This document shows positions 34,803 to 46,956 of a stretch of 64,000 nucleotides of DNA, in pieces. Both the position numbers and the translations under genes were made by a program. The stretch comes from Bacteroidales bacterium (GTDB lineage: Bacteria; Bacteroidota; Bacteroidia; Bacteroidales; UBA932). The notes below the pieces were generated by a model. That model made no database searches. It was not told where the DNA came from and worked only from the letters and a program-made list of their open reading frames with translations. The stretch is from the NCBI GenBank assembly GCA_029098505.1, contig JAQXOE010000002.1, positions 48,809 through 112,808 of the forward strand, given 5' to 3'. Within the stretch, counting starts at the first letter, position 1. Every line of letters begins with the position of its first letter.

Positions 34803-36275
34803 ATGGGAGGATTCTTTGGAACAATCGCTAAGGAGAAATGCTCCACCGACCTGTTCTATGGTACTGATTATCAGTCACATTTAGGCACCAAACGCGGCGG
34901 TATGGCCACATACAGCAAGTCTGATGGCTTTTATCGCAGCATACATAATCTGGAAAACACCTATTTCAGGACACGCTTTGAAAGTGAACTGTCCAAGTTC
35001 AAGGGCAATGCCGGCATCGGAGTCATTTCAGACACCGATGCTCAGCCTATGCTTATGAATTCCCATCTGGGACGCTTCGCCCTGGTCACAGTAGCCAAGG
35101 TGAACAACCTTGAGCAGCTTGCTGAAAATCTTCTGAATGAAAATATGCACTTGAGCGAGTTCAGCAGCGGCAGAATCAACCCTACTGAACTGATTGCGCT
35201 GCTCATCATCAAGGGCAGGGATTTCGTTGATGGCATTGAGAACGTCTTCAGAAGCATCAAAGGATCCTGCTCTATGCTCCTTCTCACCGAAGATGGAATA
35301 ATAGCTGCACGCGACAGTTGGGGGCGCACCCCTATTGCAATAGGCAGCAAGGATGGAGCTATGGCGGCGACTACTGAGACAAGCGCATTCCCGAATCTGG
35401 GATACAAAACAGAATGCTTCATCGGCCCCGGCGAGATTGTGAAAATTCGCGAAAACGGAATGGAAGTATTGCGCAAACCCAACAAAGGGATGCAGATTTG
35501 CTCTTTCCTCTGGGTTTATTACGGCTTCCCTACCAGCTGCTACGAAGGCAGAAACGCCGAGTACGTCCGTAACGAATGCGGAAGGGCGATGGGCCAGGCT
35601 GATGATGTCGAAGTGGATTGCGCCTGCGGCATACCTGACAGCGGTATAGGTATGGCCACCGGTTACGCCGAGGGCCACGGAGTCCCTTACCAGCGCGCTA
35701 TTGCCAAGTACACCCCTACCTGGCCGAGATCCTTTATGCCAAGCGACCAGTCTATGAGAGATTTGGTGGCGAAGATGAAACTTATCCCGAACAAGGCCAT
35801 ACTCGAAGGAAAGAGGGTGCTGTTCTGTGACGACTCTATAGTTCGCGGTACCCAGCTGAAGGACAACACCAAGATACTCAAGGAACTGGGAGCAAAGGAA
35901 GTACATATGAGGATAGCCTGTCCTCCGCTGATTTACGCCTGTCCTTTCGTCAACTTCTCGGCAAGCAAAAGCGAATTGGAACTTATTACCAGAAGGGTAA
36001 TACGCCAGTTCGAGGGAGATATAAACAAGAATGTGGAAGCATATGCAACCACTGGAAGTCCTGAATACAATGCTATGGTGGATGAGATTGCCAAGGAACT
36101 TAGTCTCGACTCGTTGAAATTCAGCACTATCGAGATTCTGGTTGAGTCAATCGGACTGCCAAAATGCAAAATCTGTACACACTGCTTCGACGGATCTTCT
36201 GCCTATACCCTGACTCAGGAGAACAGCCAGTTCGAGGAATCAGTGTCTTCGCTGTTTCATCAAAAAGAAGATTAA
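34803..36275 (+). CDS. purF: PurF-like amidophosphoribosyltransferase lacking the N-terminal catalytic Cys
   Basis: A 490-residue protein with the two PurF domains: N-terminal Ntn glutaminase-like (residues 1-235) and C-terminal PRTase. The PRPP loop [15 protein letters not shown] is intact (near residue 340). The first residues are [10 protein letters not shown]; the canonical enzyme has Cys directly after Met (or after a propeptide), so the glutaminase nucleophile is replaced by Gly. Cysteines at [19 protein letters not shown] and [11 protein letters not shown] could be ligands of a [4Fe-4S] cluster as in the Bacillus-type enzyme. It may use free ammonia, work with another glutaminase, or be regulatory. 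Cys-less PurF-like paralogues are, as I recall, found in other Bacteroidota. Its place between purC and purT argues for a pathway role. Confidence 0.88.
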   Translation: MGGFFGTIAKEKCSTDLFYGTDYQSHLGTKRGGMATYSKSDGFYRSIHNLENTYFRTRFESELSKFKGNAGIGVISDTDAQPMLMNSHLGRFALVTVAKVNNLEQLAENLLNENMHLSEFSSGRINPTELIALLIIKGRDFVDGIENVFRSIKGSCSMLLLTEDGIIAARDSWGRTPIAIGSKDGAMAATTETSAFPNLGYKTECFIGPGEIVKIRENGMEVLRKPNKGMQICSFLWVYYGFPTSCYEGRNAEYVRNECGRAMGQADDVEVDCACGIPDSGIGMATGYAEGHGVPYQRAIAKYTPTWPRSFMPSDQSMRDLVAKMKLIPNKAILEGKRVLFCDDSIVRGTQLKDNTKILKELGAKEVHMRIACPPLIYACPFVNFSASKSELELITRRVIRQFEGDINKNVEAYATTGSPEYNAMVDEIAKELSLDSLKFSTIEILVESIGLPKCKICTHCFDGSSAYTLTQENSQFEESVSSLFHQKED

Positions 36276-36283
36276 TAGACCAC

Positions 36284-37474
36284 ATGACAAAAATCGGAAC
36301 ACCATTGACTTCGGTTGCAAAAAAAGCTTTGCTGTGCGGCTCAGGTGAGCTCGGCAAAGAGCTTGCAATCGAACTGCAGCGCTATGGAGTGGAGGTTATC
36401 GCACTCGACAGATATGAAAATGCACCTGCTATGCAGATAGCTCACAGGTCGCATACCCTCTCTATGCTCGACGGAAAGAAGCTCCGTGAGATCATTGAAC
36501 TTGAGAAACCGGACCATATTATTCCGGAAGTTGAGGCTATTGCCACCCCTACCCTTGTAGAGCTCGAAAAAGAAGGATACCACGTTACCCCGACCGCAAG
36601 CGCAGCCCTGCTCACTATGAACAGGGAGGGTATCAGAAGGCTTGCTGCAGAAACACTCGGTCTTCCAACCAGCAAATATGTATTCGCTGACAACTATGAG
36701 GAATTTGTCGAAGCTGTCAGAACTGTCGGCATTCCTTGTGTTGTAAAACCGGTTATGAGTTCATCAGGACACGGACAGAGTACAGTCAAATGCGAAGAGG
36801 ATATTGACAAGGCCTGGCACATTTCGCAGGATGGCGGAAGGGCCGGAGCCGGCAGGGTAATAGTCGAGGCTTTCGTGAAGTTCGATTACGAGATTACACT
36901 GCTTACCGTGCGCCATTGCGCCGGAACTACAATACTGGAGCCTGTCGGACACCATCAGGTGGACGGTGACTACCGCGAATCCTGGCAGCCTCAGGCTATG
37001 AGTCCCGCAGCACTGGCGAAGGCCAAGGAGATTGCCACAGCCATTACCGGAGCGCTTGGCGGATACGGCATTTTCGGTGTGGAGATGTTCATCAAGGGCG
37101 ATGAGGTGATTTTCAGCGAGGTATCCCCTCGTCCTCACGATACCGGAATGGTGACAATGATTTCACAGGACCTTTCAGAGTTTGCCCTGCACGCGCGTGC
37201 ATTGCTCGGTCTGCCTGTTCCGTCAGTCCGCTTCTTCGGGCCTAGTGCATCGAAGGCGATTGTAGTGGAAGGAGACACTGACAAGGTCGAGTTCGGCAAT
37301 CTCGAAAAAGTGCTTGAGGAGGAAGGAGTGCAGATCAGGCTCTTTGGAAAACCTGAAGTGAAGGGACACAGAAGATTCGGTGTCATCCTCGCTACTGACG
37401 AAACTGTTGAAAAGGCTCTTGCCAAGGCGGAAAGAGCTTATGAAAAACTTGAAGTAACAATCCATAACAGATAA
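36284..37474 (+). CDS. purT: Formate-dependent GAR transformylase
   Basis: A 396-residue ATP-grasp enzyme adding formate to glycinamide ribonucleotide, an alternative to folate-dependent PurN. Signature segments are [33 protein letters not shown] and [15 protein letters not shown]. The ATG at 36284 gives [10 protein letters not shown], the usual N-terminus; a longer frame within the PurF-like gene was not used. Use of purT in the main operon means step 3 depends on formate and ATP, not on formyl-folate. Confidence 0.96.
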   Translation: MTKIGTPLTSVAKKALLCGSGELGKELAIELQRYGVEVIALDRYENAPAMQIAHRSHTLSMLDGKKLREIIELEKPDHIIPEVEAIATPTLVELEKEGYHVTPTASAALLTMNREGIRRLAAETLGLPTSKYVFADNYEEFVEAVRTVGIPCVVKPVMSSSGHGQSTVKCEEDIDKAWHISQDGGRAGAGRVIVEAFVKFDYEITLLTVRHCAGTTILEPVGHHQVDGDYRESWQPQAMSPAALAKAKEIATAITGALGGYGIFGVEMFIKGDEVIFSEVSPRPHDTGMVTMISQDLSEFALHARALLGLPVPSVRFFGPSASKAIVVEGDTDKVEFGNLEKVLEEEGVQIRLFGKPEVKGHRRFGVILATDETVEKALAKAERAYEKLEVTIHNR

Positions 37475-37475
37475 T

Positions 37476-37943
37476 ATGAAGGTAGGTTTGATTATGGGGT
37501 CAACTAGCGACTGGGGTGTAATGTCAGCCGCTGCCGAAACCCTCGAAGAATTCGGCATCACTTGTGAAACCAGGATCATGAGCGCGCACAGGACACCGGA
37601 CCTGGCCGCTGACTACGCCAAGAATGCGAAGGCAAACGGCTTCGGAGTCATTATTGCCGGAGCAGGCGGTGCTGCACATTTGGCTGGTGTCATTGCCGCA
37701 ATGACCACCATCCCGGTTATCGGTGTACCTATCAAGTCGAAGCTCAACGGCCTTGATTCCCTCTTGTCAACAGTTCAGATGCCTTCTGGCATTCCTGTAG
37801 CCACTATGGCCATTGATGGTGCCAAGAATGCAGCCCTCTATGCAGTATCCATCCTGGCCCTGAGTGACGAAGGACTTGCCGAGAAGCTCGTCGAATTCAG
37901 AAAGAAACAGACCCAGAAGGTGCTTGACGCCACTATCCAATAA
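37476..37943 (+). CDS. purE: N5-carboxyaminoimidazole ribonucleotide mutase (class I-like PurE)
   Basis: A 155-residue PurE with [27 protein letters not shown] and [14 protein letters not shown]. The C-terminal [18 protein letters not shown] resembles class I PurE (bacterial N5-CAIR mutase), which normally works with PurK. No purK is present in the operon, so PurK is elsewhere or this PurE works with CO2 directly. It begins one base after purT. Confidence 0.94.
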   Translation: MKVGLIMGSTSDWGVMSAAAETLEEFGITCETRIMSAHRTPDLAADYAKNAKANGFGVIIAGAGGAAHLAGVIAAMTTIPVIGVPIKSKLNGLDSLLSTVQMPSGIPVATMAIDGAKNAALYAVSILALSDEGLAEKLVEFRKKQTQKVLDATIQ

Positions 37944-37959
37944 TCAACATTTATCCAGC

Positions 37960-40900
37960 ATGAATTGCAGACTTTTCGTCGAGAAAAAAGAGTCCTTCAG
38001 AGTAGAGGCTGACAGCCTCAGAAAGGAACTCGTTGAAAATCTTCAGATCCGTCTCAACAGTCTGAGACTGATCAATGTATATGACCTCTTCGGTTTTACT
38101 CCGGAGCTTGTCGAGAAATGCAGGTACAAGGTATTCGGAGAGATAGTCACTGACGATGTCACCGATGACTGCTCCCTTGAGGAGGGCAAGTTTCTGGCAA
38201 TAGAATATCTTCCGGGCCAGTTTGACCAGAGAGCATCCTCTGCCGTGGACTGCGTCAAACTTATGGATCCGAATGCGAATGTCAGAATCAAGAGCTCACG
38301 TCTCCTCATTTTCGACAACAGCATCAATGAGGAAGAATACGAAGCGATACGCAAGTATATGATCAACAAGGTGGAGTGCCGTGAGAAGGACCTCAACAAG
38401 CTTGTAGAGAATGAGATTGCAGACGTGAAGCCTCTCCAGGATCTCAGTGGTTTCATTGATATGAAAGAGGAGGATCTCGCGAAGTTCTGCAAGGACAACG
38501 GACTGGCAATGAACGCTGATGACCTCAATGAGGTTGTAAAGTACTTCACTGCAGAGAAGAGAAACCCTACCGAGACCGAGCTCAGGATACTCGACACATA
38601 TTGGAGTGACCATTGCCGCCACACCACCTTCACAACCGAACTCACGGAAATCAACATCGATGAATCCTTCATCAAGGAGGACATCGACGGCACCTACAGG
38701 ATGTATCTCAAGATGCGCGAGGAGCTCGGACGTACAAAGAAAGGCCTCAACCTTATGGATATGGCCACCATCGGAGCACGCTACCTGAAGTCAAAGGGCC
38801 TGCTCGACGATATGGAGGTCAGCGAAGAGAACAACGCCTGCAGCATCTATGTTGACGTGGATGTAGACGGCAAGATTGAGAAATGGTTGCTACAGTTCAA
38901 GAACGAAACCCATAACCACCCTACTGAAATCGAGCCTTTCGGCGGTGCGGCCACTTGTCTCGGTGGCGCAATCCGCGACCCTCTCTCCGGACGTAGCTAT
39001 GTCTATCAGGCGATGCGTGTCACAGGTGCAGGTGACATCTGGAAGGAAGTGGCGGACACCATTCCGGGCAAGCTTCCTCAGAAGGTCATTTCCAAGAAGG
39101 CGGCTGCAGGTTATTCAAGCTATGGAAACCAGATCGGCCTCGCCACCACCTTTGTCCGTGAAATCTATCACCAGGGATACACTGCCAAGAGACTTGAAAT
39201 CGGTGCAGTCGTAGGTGCGGTGAAGGCTGAGGACGTACGACGCGAGTCACCTGCTCCCGGAGACGTGATACTTATGTTCGGCGGCCGCACAGGTCGTGAC
39301 GGCATCGGCGGAGCCACCGGATCTTCAAAGGAACACACGGAAGCGTCTCTCGAAACCTGCGGAAGTGAAGTACAGAAGGGAAATGCTCCTGAAGAAAGGA
39401 AAATACAAAGGCTTTTCCGCCGTCCGGAGGTTACACGCCTCATCAAGAAATCAAACGACTTCGGAGCCGGCGGTGTTTGCGTAGCCATAGGCGAACTCAC
39501 TGACGGTCTGGATATCTACCTTGACAGAGTTCCTGTCAAGTACCGCGGTCTCAACTCCACCGAGCTTGCCATCAGCGAGTCACAGGAGAGAATGTCGGTA
39601 GTGGTCGAAGCGAAGGACAGGGCTGAGTTCGAGTCATATTGTCGCGAGGAAAACATTGAAGTAACCCACGTTGCCGATGTCACTGACCGCGGAAGAATGA
39701 GAATGTTCAACAATGGCGAGATAGTCGCCGACCTCTCACGCTCTTTCATAGACAGTGCTGGCGCTACCCATTATGCCAAGGCGACAATCAATCCTGTGGA
39801 GGATGCCTTCCCTTGCCCAGAATATGCAGGAGATAATCTGAATGATAAATTCCACAGTCTTATGGGCAGCGCAAACGTCTGCTCTCAGAAGGGCCTCGTG
39901 GAGATGTTCGACGCCACCATCGGCCGTTCAACAGTGCTTATGCCTTACGGAGGAAAGCGCCAGGCCAGCGAAACCCAGGTTTCCGTCCAGAAGCTCCCTA
40001 CTTTCGGTTATACAGATACAGCCAGTATGATGGCCTACGGTTTCAACCCGATCATCTCAAGCTGGAGCCCTTATCACGGAGCAGCTTATGCTGTCGTGGA
40101 GGCTTGCGCCAAGGTTGTCGCTGCCGGAGGACGCTATGAAGGTATGAGATTTTCATACCAGGAGTACTTCGAGCGTATGACCGCCGACCCTCACAGCTGG
40201 GGTAAACCGATGTCAGCGCTTCTCGGTTCGCTCAAGATGCAGATTGCCCTCGGTCTTCCTTCAATCGGAGGAAAGGATTCGATGAGCGGCACCTTCGAGC
40301 ACATCAGCGTCCCTCCTACCCTCGTGGCATTCGGTATCACCACCGTCAATGCCGGCAAGGTCATCTCGAGCGACTTCAAATGCGCAGGAGACAGGCTCTA
40401 CCTCGTGAAGCACACTCCACTCGCCAACCATATGCCAGATACTGAGCAGCTCAAAAAGAACTGGGCAGCTCTCGAGGACGCTGTCGACGAAGGCAGAATC
40501 AAAGCGGCGTTCGCCCTCACCGAAGGCGGTCTCGCTGAAGCTGTCTGCAAGATGGCATTCGGCAATGCACTGGGCGCGACCATCAATGCCGACGAATCCG
40601 AACTGTTCAACTACAGCTACGGTTCAATACTCGTTGAAACGGACAGCAAGCTGAACATCGACAACGCCATCCTCGTCGGAGAAGTCAGCGCCGACAAAAC
40701 TATTGTTGTCAATGGCAATGCCATCGCACTCGAGAGCCTCGAGAAGGCATATCTCGAGAAGCACCACAAGATCTTCGCAATGACTGCCGAGCCTGACAGC
40801 AGAGTCACTGACATCGAGTACAAACCGCTTGCGCAGAAGAGCGTCAAGACAATGAAATACAGCGGTGCACCTGTAGAGAAGCCGCTCGTTTACATACCGG

Positions 40901-41682
40901 TGTTCCCGGGAACAAACTGCGATTACGATTCGGCCAAGGCCTTCAGAAAGGCAGGTGCGGAGGTACATTTCGGAGTATTCTGCAACCAGACCCCAGAGGA
41001 TGTGCTCGAATCAATCAACAGGATGAAGGCAGAGATTGACAATGCGAACATACTTATGCTCTCGGGCGGATTCTCATCGGGAGACGAACCGGACGGAAGC
41101 GGAAAGTTCATCGCCAGCGTGCTCATCAACGACGTGATTGCCAAGGCAATTGACGCACTGCTTGACCGTGGCGGACTCATTCTTGGAATCTGCAACGGAT
41201 TCCAGGCTCTCGTGAAGTCAGGTTTCCTTCCATATGGAAGAAGCGGCAGACTCTGCGCACAGTCTCCTACCCTGTTCAGGAACAATATCAACCGCCACGT
41301 TTCGCAGATGGTCACCACCAGGGTGGCTACCAACAAGTCCCCTTGGCTCAAGAGCTTCCAGCCGGGCGAGCTTCACAGCATCGCTATGAGCCACGGAGAG
41401 GGCAAGTTCACCGTAAGTCCTGAACTCGCGGCAGAACTCTTCGCGAACGAGCAGGTTGCCTTCCAATACGCAGATCCGGAGAGCGGAGTTCCTACAATGG
41501 AGTCACCTATGAATCCTAACGGTTCCAACTACGCCATCGAGGGTATCATAAGCCCTGACGGACAGATACTTGGAAAAATGGGACACTCTGAGCGCTACGA
41601 GCAGAACCTGTTCAAGAACATTGCGGGCGAACGCCATCAGAGTATTTTCGAAAATGCTGTAAGCTATTTCAAGGGAGAATAA
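37960..41682 (+). CDS. purL: Phosphoribosylformylglycinamidine synthase, large single-chain form
   Basis: A 1240-residue large PurL with all parts in one chain: N-terminal PurS-like domain, linker, two AIRS-type halves and a C-terminal class I glutaminase. Visible are [44 protein letters not shown], and in the glutaminase [22 protein letters not shown] and [14 protein letters not shown] with the catalytic Cys. Large PurL is typical of Proteobacteria and Bacteroidota. The ATG at 37960 ([11 protein letters not shown]) follows purE by 16 bases. An intact glutaminase here contrasts with the Cys-less PurF-like protein. Confidence 0.97.
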   Translation: MNCRLFVEKKESFRVEADSLRKELVENLQIRLNSLRLINVYDLFGFTPELVEKCRYKVFGEIVTDDVTDDCSLEEGKFLAIEYLPGQFDQRASSAVDCVKLMDPNANVRIKSSRLLIFDNSINEEEYEAIRKYMINKVECREKDLNKLVENEIADVKPLQDLSGFIDMKEEDLAKFCKDNGLAMNADDLNEVVKYFTAEKRNPTETELRILDTYWSDHCRHTTFTTELTEINIDESFIKEDIDGTYRMYLKMREELGRTKKGLNLMDMATIGARYLKSKGLLDDMEVSEENNACSIYVDVDVDGKIEKWLLQFKNETHNHPTEIEPFGGAATCLGGAIRDPLSGRSYVYQAMRVTGAGDIWKEVADTIPGKLPQKVISKKAAAGYSSYGNQIGLATTFVREIYHQGYTAKRLEIGAVVGAVKAEDVRRESPAPGDVILMFGGRTGRDGIGGATGSSKEHTEASLETCGSEVQKGNAPEERKIQRLFRRPEVTRLIKKSNDFGAGGVCVAIGELTDGLDIYLDRVPVKYRGLNSTELAISESQERMSVVVEAKDRAEFESYCREENIEVTHVADVTDRGRMRMFNNGEIVADLSRSFIDSAGATHYAKATINPVEDAFPCPEYAGDNLNDKFHSLMGSANVCSQKGLVEMFDATIGRSTVLMPYGGKRQASETQVSVQKLPTFGYTDTASMMAYGFNPIISSWSPYHGAAYAVVEACAKVVAAGGRYEGMRFSYQEYFERMTADPHSWGKPMSALLGSLKMQIALGLPSIGGKDSMSGTFEHISVPPTLVAFGITTVNAGKVISSDFKCAGDRLYLVKHTPLANHMPDTEQLKKNWAALEDAVDEGRIKAAFALTEGGLAEAVCKMAFGNALGATINADESELFNYSYGSILVETDSKLNIDNAILVGEVSADKTIVVNGNAIALESLEKAYLEKHHKIFAMTAEPDSRVTDIEYKPLAQKSVKTMKYSGAPVEKPLVYIPVFPGTNCDYDSAKAFRKAGAEVHFGVFCNQTPEDVLESINRMKAEIDNANILMLSGGFSSGDEPDGSGKFIASVLINDVIAKAIDALLDRGGLILGICNGFQALVKSGFLPYGRSGRLCAQSPTLFRNNINRHVSQMVTTRVATNKSPWLKSFQPGELHSIAMSHGEGKFTVSPELAAELFANEQVAFQYADPESGVPTMESPMNPNGSNYAIEGIISPDGQILGKMGHSERYEQNLFKNIAGERHQSIFENAVSYFKGE

Positions 41683-41698
41683 CAACAGAAATCATCAT

Positions 41699-42727
41699 AT
41701 GGCCAAGACTTATGAAAATGCCGGAGTGAATCTTGAAGCCGGCTACGACGTTGTAAGACGTATCAAGAAACATGTCGCATCCACCCAGCGCAAAGGTTCG
41801 ATGGGCAATATCGGCTCATTCGGAGGAATGTTCAACCTCGCATCGCTCGGATACAAGGAGCCCGTTCTCGTCAGCGGAACTGACGGTGTGGGAACCAAAC
41901 TCAAGATTGCGTTCGCACTCGACAAGCACGACACCGTCGGTATCGACGCGGTGGCAATGTGCGTGAATGACGTACTCGCACAGGGAGCTGAACCTCTTGT
42001 CTTCCTTGACTATGTAGCAGTCGGACACAATGAACCTGCAAAGGTTGAAGCCATTGTTGCCGGTGTGGCTGAAGGCTGCCGCCAGGCAGGCTGTGCCCTT
42101 GTAGGAGGTGAGACAGCCGAGATGCCGGGTATGTATGAGGGCGGAGAATATGACATCGCAGGATTTACAGTGGGTTGTGTAGAGAAGTCAAAGCTCATCG
42201 ACGGCAGCAAGGTAAAGTCCGGTGACGTTCTTGTAGGAATCGCATCGACAGGTGTTCACTCCAACGGTTTCTCACTCGTCAGAAAGGTTGTTGCTGACGC
42301 CGGTTTCGAATACACCGACAAATGCGAAGAATTCTTCGGAGAACGCAGAATCGGTGACGTACTCATCACTCCTACAAGGATTTACGTAAAACAAGTACTT
42401 GAGGTCATCAGGAACTGCGACGTACACGGTGTTGCACACATCACCGGTGGCGGATTCGACGAAAACATCCCTAGAATACTCCACGAAGGCCAGGGTCTCG
42501 ACATAAAGGAAGGCAGCTGGGAGATACTCCCTGTTTTCCGCTTCCTCGAGAAGTATGGCAATATTCCTCATCGCGAGATGTTCAACATCTTCAATATGGG
42601 TATCGGTATGGTCATCGCTCTTGATGAATCAGAGGCTCAGAAAGCCATAGACATACTCACTGCAGCAGGTGAAAAAGCCAGCATCATCGGTACCATCACA
42701 GATAGCGGCAAGGTAGAAATAAACTAA
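41699..42727 (+). CDS. purM: Phosphoribosylformylglycinamidine cyclo-ligase (AIR synthase)
   Basis: A 342-residue PurM. It has [33 protein letters not shown], the [12 protein letters not shown] motif and [13 protein letters not shown]. It closes the imidazole ring from FGAM with ATP. It begins 16 bases after purL. Confidence 0.96.
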   Translation: MAKTYENAGVNLEAGYDVVRRIKKHVASTQRKGSMGNIGSFGGMFNLASLGYKEPVLVSGTDGVGTKLKIAFALDKHDTVGIDAVAMCVNDVLAQGAEPLVFLDYVAVGHNEPAKVEAIVAGVAEGCRQAGCALVGGETAEMPGMYEGGEYDIAGFTVGCVEKSKLIDGSKVKSGDVLVGIASTGVHSNGFSLVRKVVADAGFEYTDKCEEFFGERRIGDVLITPTRIYVKQVLEVIRNCDVHGVAHITGGGFDENIPRILHEGQGLDIKEGSWEILPVFRFLEKYGNIPHREMFNIFNMGIGMVIALDESEAQKAIDILTAAGEKASIIGTITDSGKVEIN

Positions 42728-42738
42728 GCACAGGACAG

Positions 42739-43989
42739 ATGAAGAAAGTTCTCGTAGTGGGCGGAGGCGGAAGATGCCACGCTATTGTGGATGCATTGAG
42801 CCGTTCTCCCCAGGTAGAAAAAATATATTGTGCACCGGGCAATGCCGGCATCGCACAGCAGGCCGAGTGCACTCCAATCAAGGAAACCGACGTCGATTCC
42901 CTCCTCTCCTTTGCAAAGGAGAATGCCATTGATCTCACGGTAGTGGGTCCGGAGGTGGCGCTCGCAGCAGGAATTGCTGACTGTTTCAGAGCCAACGGAC
43001 TCAGCATCTTCGGCCATACCAAGGCAGCCGCACGCATTGAGACCAGCAAGGAATTCGCCAAGGAGATAATGAGCAAATACGGAGTCCCTACGGCTTCATA
43101 CCGTTCATTCTCCGACTTCAACGAGGCTCTTTCCTATGTCAATGCAGGTTCGTTCCCGGCAGTCCTCAAATATGACGGACTTGCAGCCGGAAAGGGAGTT
43201 GTAATCGCCCAGAACCGGGAAGAAGCCGAGGTTGCATTGAAGGATATGCTTCTCGACGACCGTTTCGGAAAGGGAAAAGTCGTAGTGGAAGACTATCTTG
43301 AAGGACCGGAATTCTCCTTTATGTGCTTTGTCAATGGCAGCAAGGTTTATCCTATGCCCCTTGCCCAGGACCACAAAAGAGCCTTTGACGGCGATATGGG
43401 CCCAAATACTGGCGGTATGGGAGCATACTCTCCTCTTCCTTTCATCACTAGTGAGGACACTGATTTCGCACTCAGGGAAGTGCTTCAGAAGACAGCTGAC
43501 GCAATGGTTGCCGAGGGTTATCCTCTTACCGGCGTACTCTATGGAGGTCTGATGAAGACCGGAGACGGAGTGAAGGTCATCGAGTTCAATGCACGTTTCG
43601 GAGACCCCGAGACTGAGGTGGTGCTTCCTCTTATGGAAAGCGATATCTACGACATATTCAGTGCAATTGCCGAAGGTCGCGAGCCTGCCGGTGAGTTGAA
43701 ATGGTGTGACAGCGCAATACTCGGAATTGTCCTTGCTTCGAAAGGATACCCGGGTTCATACGAAAAGGGCTGCCCTATCAGCATTGACGCTGACATTGAC
43801 GCACACATCTATCATATGGGAACAGCTGCATCCGAAAACGGATACAAGACAGCGGGCGGTCGCGTGATGATGGTGGTCTGCAAGGGAGACAGCGTGGTGG
43901 AAGCCAGAGCGAAAGCGAACATTGCCGCAGGCAAAGTCCATTGCGACAAGCTATTCCATCGCAGCGACATCGGCTGGCAGGTCAAATAG
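42739..43989 (+). CDS. purD: Phosphoribosylamine-glycine ligase (GAR synthetase)
   Basis: A 416-residue ATP-grasp enzyme. N-terminal VLVVGGGGRCHAIVDALSRS, VVGPEVALAAGI, FPAVLKYDGLAAGKGV and the metal site VIEFNARFGDPETEVVL are all present. It joins phosphoribosylamine, the PurF product, to glycine. It begins 11 bases after purM. Confidence 0.96.
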   Translation: MKKVLVVGGGGRCHAIVDALSRSPQVEKIYCAPGNAGIAQQAECTPIKETDVDSLLSFAKENAIDLTVVGPEVALAAGIADCFRANGLSIFGHTKAAARIETSKEFAKEIMSKYGVPTASYRSFSDFNEALSYVNAGSFPAVLKYDGLAAGKGVVIAQNREEAEVALKDMLLDDRFGKGKVVVEDYLEGPEFSFMCFVNGSKVYPMPLAQDHKRAFDGDMGPNTGGMGAYSPLPFITSEDTDFALREVLQKTADAMVAEGYPLTGVLYGGLMKTGDGVKVIEFNARFGDPETEVVLPLMESDIYDIFSAIAEGREPAGELKWCDSAILGIVLASKGYPGSYEKGCPISIDADIDAHIYHMGTAASENGYKTAGGRVMMVVCKGDSVVEARAKANIAAGKVHCDKLFHRSDIGWQVK

Positions 43990-44035
43990 CGTTTAAACCT
44001 ACAAAAGAAGTATAAACAATAAAGAATCAAGATAA

Positions 44036-45592
44036 ATGGCCAGAAGAGCATTGTTCAGTGTGAGCGACAAGACAGGCGTAGTTGAGTTCGCCTCGAAGCT
44101 CGTAAACCTCGGTTGGGAGATTATTGCCACCGGGGGAACTCAGAAACTCCTTGAAAGCAATGGAGTCAAGACTATTGGAATCAGCGAGATAACAGGATTC
44201 CCCGAAATCTGCGACGGACGCGTTAAGACCCTCCATCCTAAGGTTCACGGAGGCCTCCTCGGCAGACGCGATCTCGAAAGCCACCGTCAGCAGCTCAAGG
44301 AGAACGGTATAGAGTACATCGACCTTGTATGCGTCAATCTCTATCCTTTCGCAGCCACGATTGCCAAGCCTGACGTTACAATGGAAGATGCAATTGAGCA
44401 CATTGACATAGGCGGACCTTCAATGGTACGTTCTGCAGCCAAGAACTGGGAATCAGTGGTAATTGTCGTCAACCCGGAAGATTACGATACCGTAATAAAG
44501 GAACTTGAGGCCAATGGGGATACCAGTCGCGAAACACGCCTTCAGCTCTCAGCCAAGGCATATACCCATACTGCGGAGTATGATATGATGATTGCATCCT
44601 GGATGCGTGAAAAAGCTGGCCTCAACGAGAAACTTTTCCTCGAGTATGACCTCAAGCAGACACTCCGCTACGGTGAAAATCCTCACCAGTCAGCCAAGTT
44701 CTATTCTGCGCTCAAGCCTGTTTCCTTCTCATTGGCGACAGCTGAACAGCTCAACGGCAAGGAGCTCTCATACAACAATATACAGGATGCCAATGCAGCC
44801 CTGAACATAGTCCGCGAGTTCGATGTTCCTTTCTGTGTCGGTCTCAAGCATATGAATCCTTGTGGTGCCGCCATAGGAGCAGATATCAAGGAGGCCTGGG
44901 AGAAAACCTACGAGGCTGACAAAGTGAGCATCTTCGGAGGAATAGTTGCAGTCAACCGCGAACTCACACGCGAAGTCGCAGAGCTGATGAAACCAATCTT
45001 CCTTGAAATCATTATGGCCCCGTCATTTTCCGAAGGAGCACTTGAAGTTCTCTGTACAAAGAAGAACCTCCGCCTCCTGAAAGTGGATATGACCAGGGAC
45101 AACAAGCCTCAGACCCAGTATGTCAGCGTTAACGGAGGTATGCTTGTCCAGGAGCAGGACACAAACATCGTAGCTCCTACAGCCGATATGTGCATCACCG
45201 AGACCAAACCTACTGAGGCTCAGCTTGTAGATATGGACTTTGCCTGGAGAATCGTAAAGCACATCAAATCCAACGCTATCGTTGTCGTTAAGGACGGTAT
45301 GACTCTCGGAGTAGGAGCTGGCCAAATGAACCGCGTTGGATCGGCCAACATTGCCCTCAAGCAGGCTGAGGCTACCCTGGCTGCTGCAGGCAAAGACATC
45401 AGGAACGAGGGGCTCGTTATGGGTTCGGATGCCTTCTTCCCGTTCGGAGACAGTGTTGATTCCGCAGCCCAGTATGGCATCAAGGCCATTGTACAACCTG
45501 GAGGCAGCGTACGCGACCAGGAAAGCATAGATGCAGCCAACAAATATGGCATCACTATGCTCTTTACCGGTGAAAGACACTTCAAGCATTGA
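44036..45592 (+). CDS. purH: Bifunctional AICAR transformylase / IMP cyclohydrolase
   Basis: A 518-residue bifunctional enzyme. The N-terminal MGS-like cyclohydrolase domain (residues 1-195) has [24 protein letters not shown] and [19 protein letters not shown]. The C-terminal transformylase has [29 protein letters not shown] (the KHxNPCG motif) and [14 protein letters not shown]. It performs the last two steps to IMP. Confidence 0.97.
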   Translation: MARRALFSVSDKTGVVEFASKLVNLGWEIIATGGTQKLLESNGVKTIGISEITGFPEICDGRVKTLHPKVHGGLLGRRDLESHRQQLKENGIEYIDLVCVNLYPFAATIAKPDVTMEDAIEHIDIGGPSMVRSAAKNWESVVIVVNPEDYDTVIKELEANGDTSRETRLQLSAKAYTHTAEYDMMIASWMREKAGLNEKLFLEYDLKQTLRYGENPHQSAKFYSALKPVSFSLATAEQLNGKELSYNNIQDANAALNIVREFDVPFCVGLKHMNPCGAAIGADIKEAWEKTYEADKVSIFGGIVAVNRELTREVAELMKPIFLEIIMAPSFSEGALEVLCTKKNLRLLKVDMTRDNKPQTQYVSVNGGMLVQEQDTNIVAPTADMCITETKPTEAQLVDMDFAWRIVKHIKSNAIVVVKDGMTLGVGAGQMNRVGSANIALKQAEATLAAAGKDIRNEGLVMGSDAFFPFGDSVDSAAQYGIKAIVQPGGSVRDQESIDAANKYGITMLFTGERHFKH

Positions 45593-45605
45593 TTATCAAA
45601 GACAT

Positions 45606-46904
45606 ATGATAGAAAGATACTCACGCCCCTGTATGAGGGCCATTTGGACAGAACAGAACAAGTTCGATGCATACCTGAAAGTTGAGCTTTATGCAAGCGA
45701 AGCCTGGAGCAAGCTGGGCATCGTACCTGAGGAGGATGTAAAGAAACTATGGGAGAAAGCCAGTTTCAACATCGACAGGATTTACGAAATCGAAGAGCAG
45801 ACCCGTCACGATGTGGTAGCCTTTACCCGCGCTGTCAGCGAAACTTTGGGCGAAGAGCGCAAATGGGTTCATTACGGACTCACTTCCACCGATGTCGTGG
45901 ATACAGCCAACGGATATTTGCTCAAACAGGCTGACGAAATCCTTCTCAAGGATATGGAAGAGTTCCTCGGGGTCCTCAGGAAAAGGGCTCTCGAGTTCAA
46001 GAGCACTCCTTGCATCGGCCGCACCCACGGAATCCACGCTGACATCACCTCCTACGGTCTCAAATGGGCCCTCTGGTATGAGGAGATGAAGCGCAATATC
46101 GAGCGTTTCAAGTATGCAGCCAAGGGAGTTGAGTGCGGAAAAATGAGCGGAGCCGTGGGCAATTTCGCCAATATTCCTCCTTTCATCCAGGATTATGTAT
46201 GCGAGCATCTCGGAATCGGCAGTGCTGACATCAGCACCCAGGTGCTTCAACGCGACCGTCACGCATACTATATGGCGACCCTCGCAGTCATTGCCTCAAC
46301 CCTCGAGCAAATGGCGACTGAAGTGAGAAATGCCCAGAGAACGGAAGTCCGCGAAGCAGAGGAAGCCTTCCGCAAGGGACAGAAGGGTTCCAGCGCAATG
46401 CCACACAAGCGCAATCCTATCAGCTCCGAGAACATATGCGGCTGTGCGAGAGTAATGCGCGGCTATATGTCAGCGGCCTGCGAAAACGTTGCTTTGTGGT
46501 ATGAGAGGGATATTTCCCACTCTTCCACCGAGCGGATAATGCTGCCGGACGCGACTGAACTGCTCGACTATATGCTCTGCCGCTTCAAGGGCATACTTGA
46601 GAATCTCACCGTATATCCAGAGAATATGCTCAAGAATATCTACAAGACCAATGGCGTCATCTTCGCTCAACGCGTGATGAACGCTCTTATCGGTAAGGGA
46701 CTTGCCCGCGAGGAAGCATACGATACTGTCCAGCCTCTGGCAATGAAGGCTTGGAGCGAAGGACTCGACTACCAGACCCTGCTCAAAGAGAATGAAAAGG
46801 TTATGGGCCTGCTCAGCGAGGAAGAGCTAAGTTCCTGCTTCACTCTTGAATACTATTTCAAGAATGTAGATTACATCTTCAAACGCGTGGGAATAACAGA
46901 ATAA
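45606..46904 (+). CDS. purB: Adenylosuccinate lyase
   Basis: A 432-residue fumarase-superfamily enzyme. The signature [11 protein letters not shown] is intact, with [12 protein letters not shown] and GRTHGIHA earlier. It acts twice in purine synthesis, on SAICAR and on adenylosuccinate. The ATG at 45606 gives [19 protein letters not shown], a standard N-terminus, 13 bases after purH; an in-frame extension into purH was not used. Confidence 0.96.
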   Translation: MIERYSRPCMRAIWTEQNKFDAYLKVELYASEAWSKLGIVPEEDVKKLWEKASFNIDRIYEIEEQTRHDVVAFTRAVSETLGEERKWVHYGLTSTDVVDTANGYLLKQADEILLKDMEEFLGVLRKRALEFKSTPCIGRTHGIHADITSYGLKWALWYEEMKRNIERFKYAAKGVECGKMSGAVGNFANIPPFIQDYVCEHLGIGSADISTQVLQRDRHAYYMATLAVIASTLEQMATEVRNAQRTEVREAEEAFRKGQKGSSAMPHKRNPISSENICGCARVMRGYMSAACENVALWYERDISHSSTERIMLPDATELLDYMLCRFKGILENLTVYPENMLKNIYKTNGVIFAQRVMNALIGKGLAREEAYDTVQPLAMKAWSEGLDYQTLLKENEKVMGLLSEEELSSCFTLEYYFKNVDYIFKRVGITE

Positions 46905-46909
46905 ATCAT

Positions 46910-46917
46910 TAAATTTG
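46910..46917 (+). promoter_or_regulatory. -7 promoter element for purA
   Basis: TAAATTTG, a full match to TAnnTTTG, in the 52-base gap between purB and purA. No -33 TTG is seen, so it may be a weak internal promoter of the operon. Confidence 0.4.
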
Positions 46918-46919
46918 TA

Positions 46920-46939
46920 TGCAACGGAAAAACGTTGCA
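46920..46939 (+). promoter_or_regulatory. 5'-end stem-loop in the purA leader
   Basis: TGCAACG (46920-46926) pairs perfectly with CGTTGCA (46933-46939) around GAAAAA. It would lie at the very 5' end of a transcript from the preceding -7 element. No U-tract follows, so it is not a terminator; an mRNA-stabilising or control hairpin is possible. Confidence 0.4.
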
Positions 46940-46956
46940 TTAACTGATTTGATTAT

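Noticed and set aside
45531..45605. N-terminal extension of purB into purH
   Set aside because: It overlaps purH in another frame and adds residues foreign to the family; the ATG at 45606 gives a standard PurB start.
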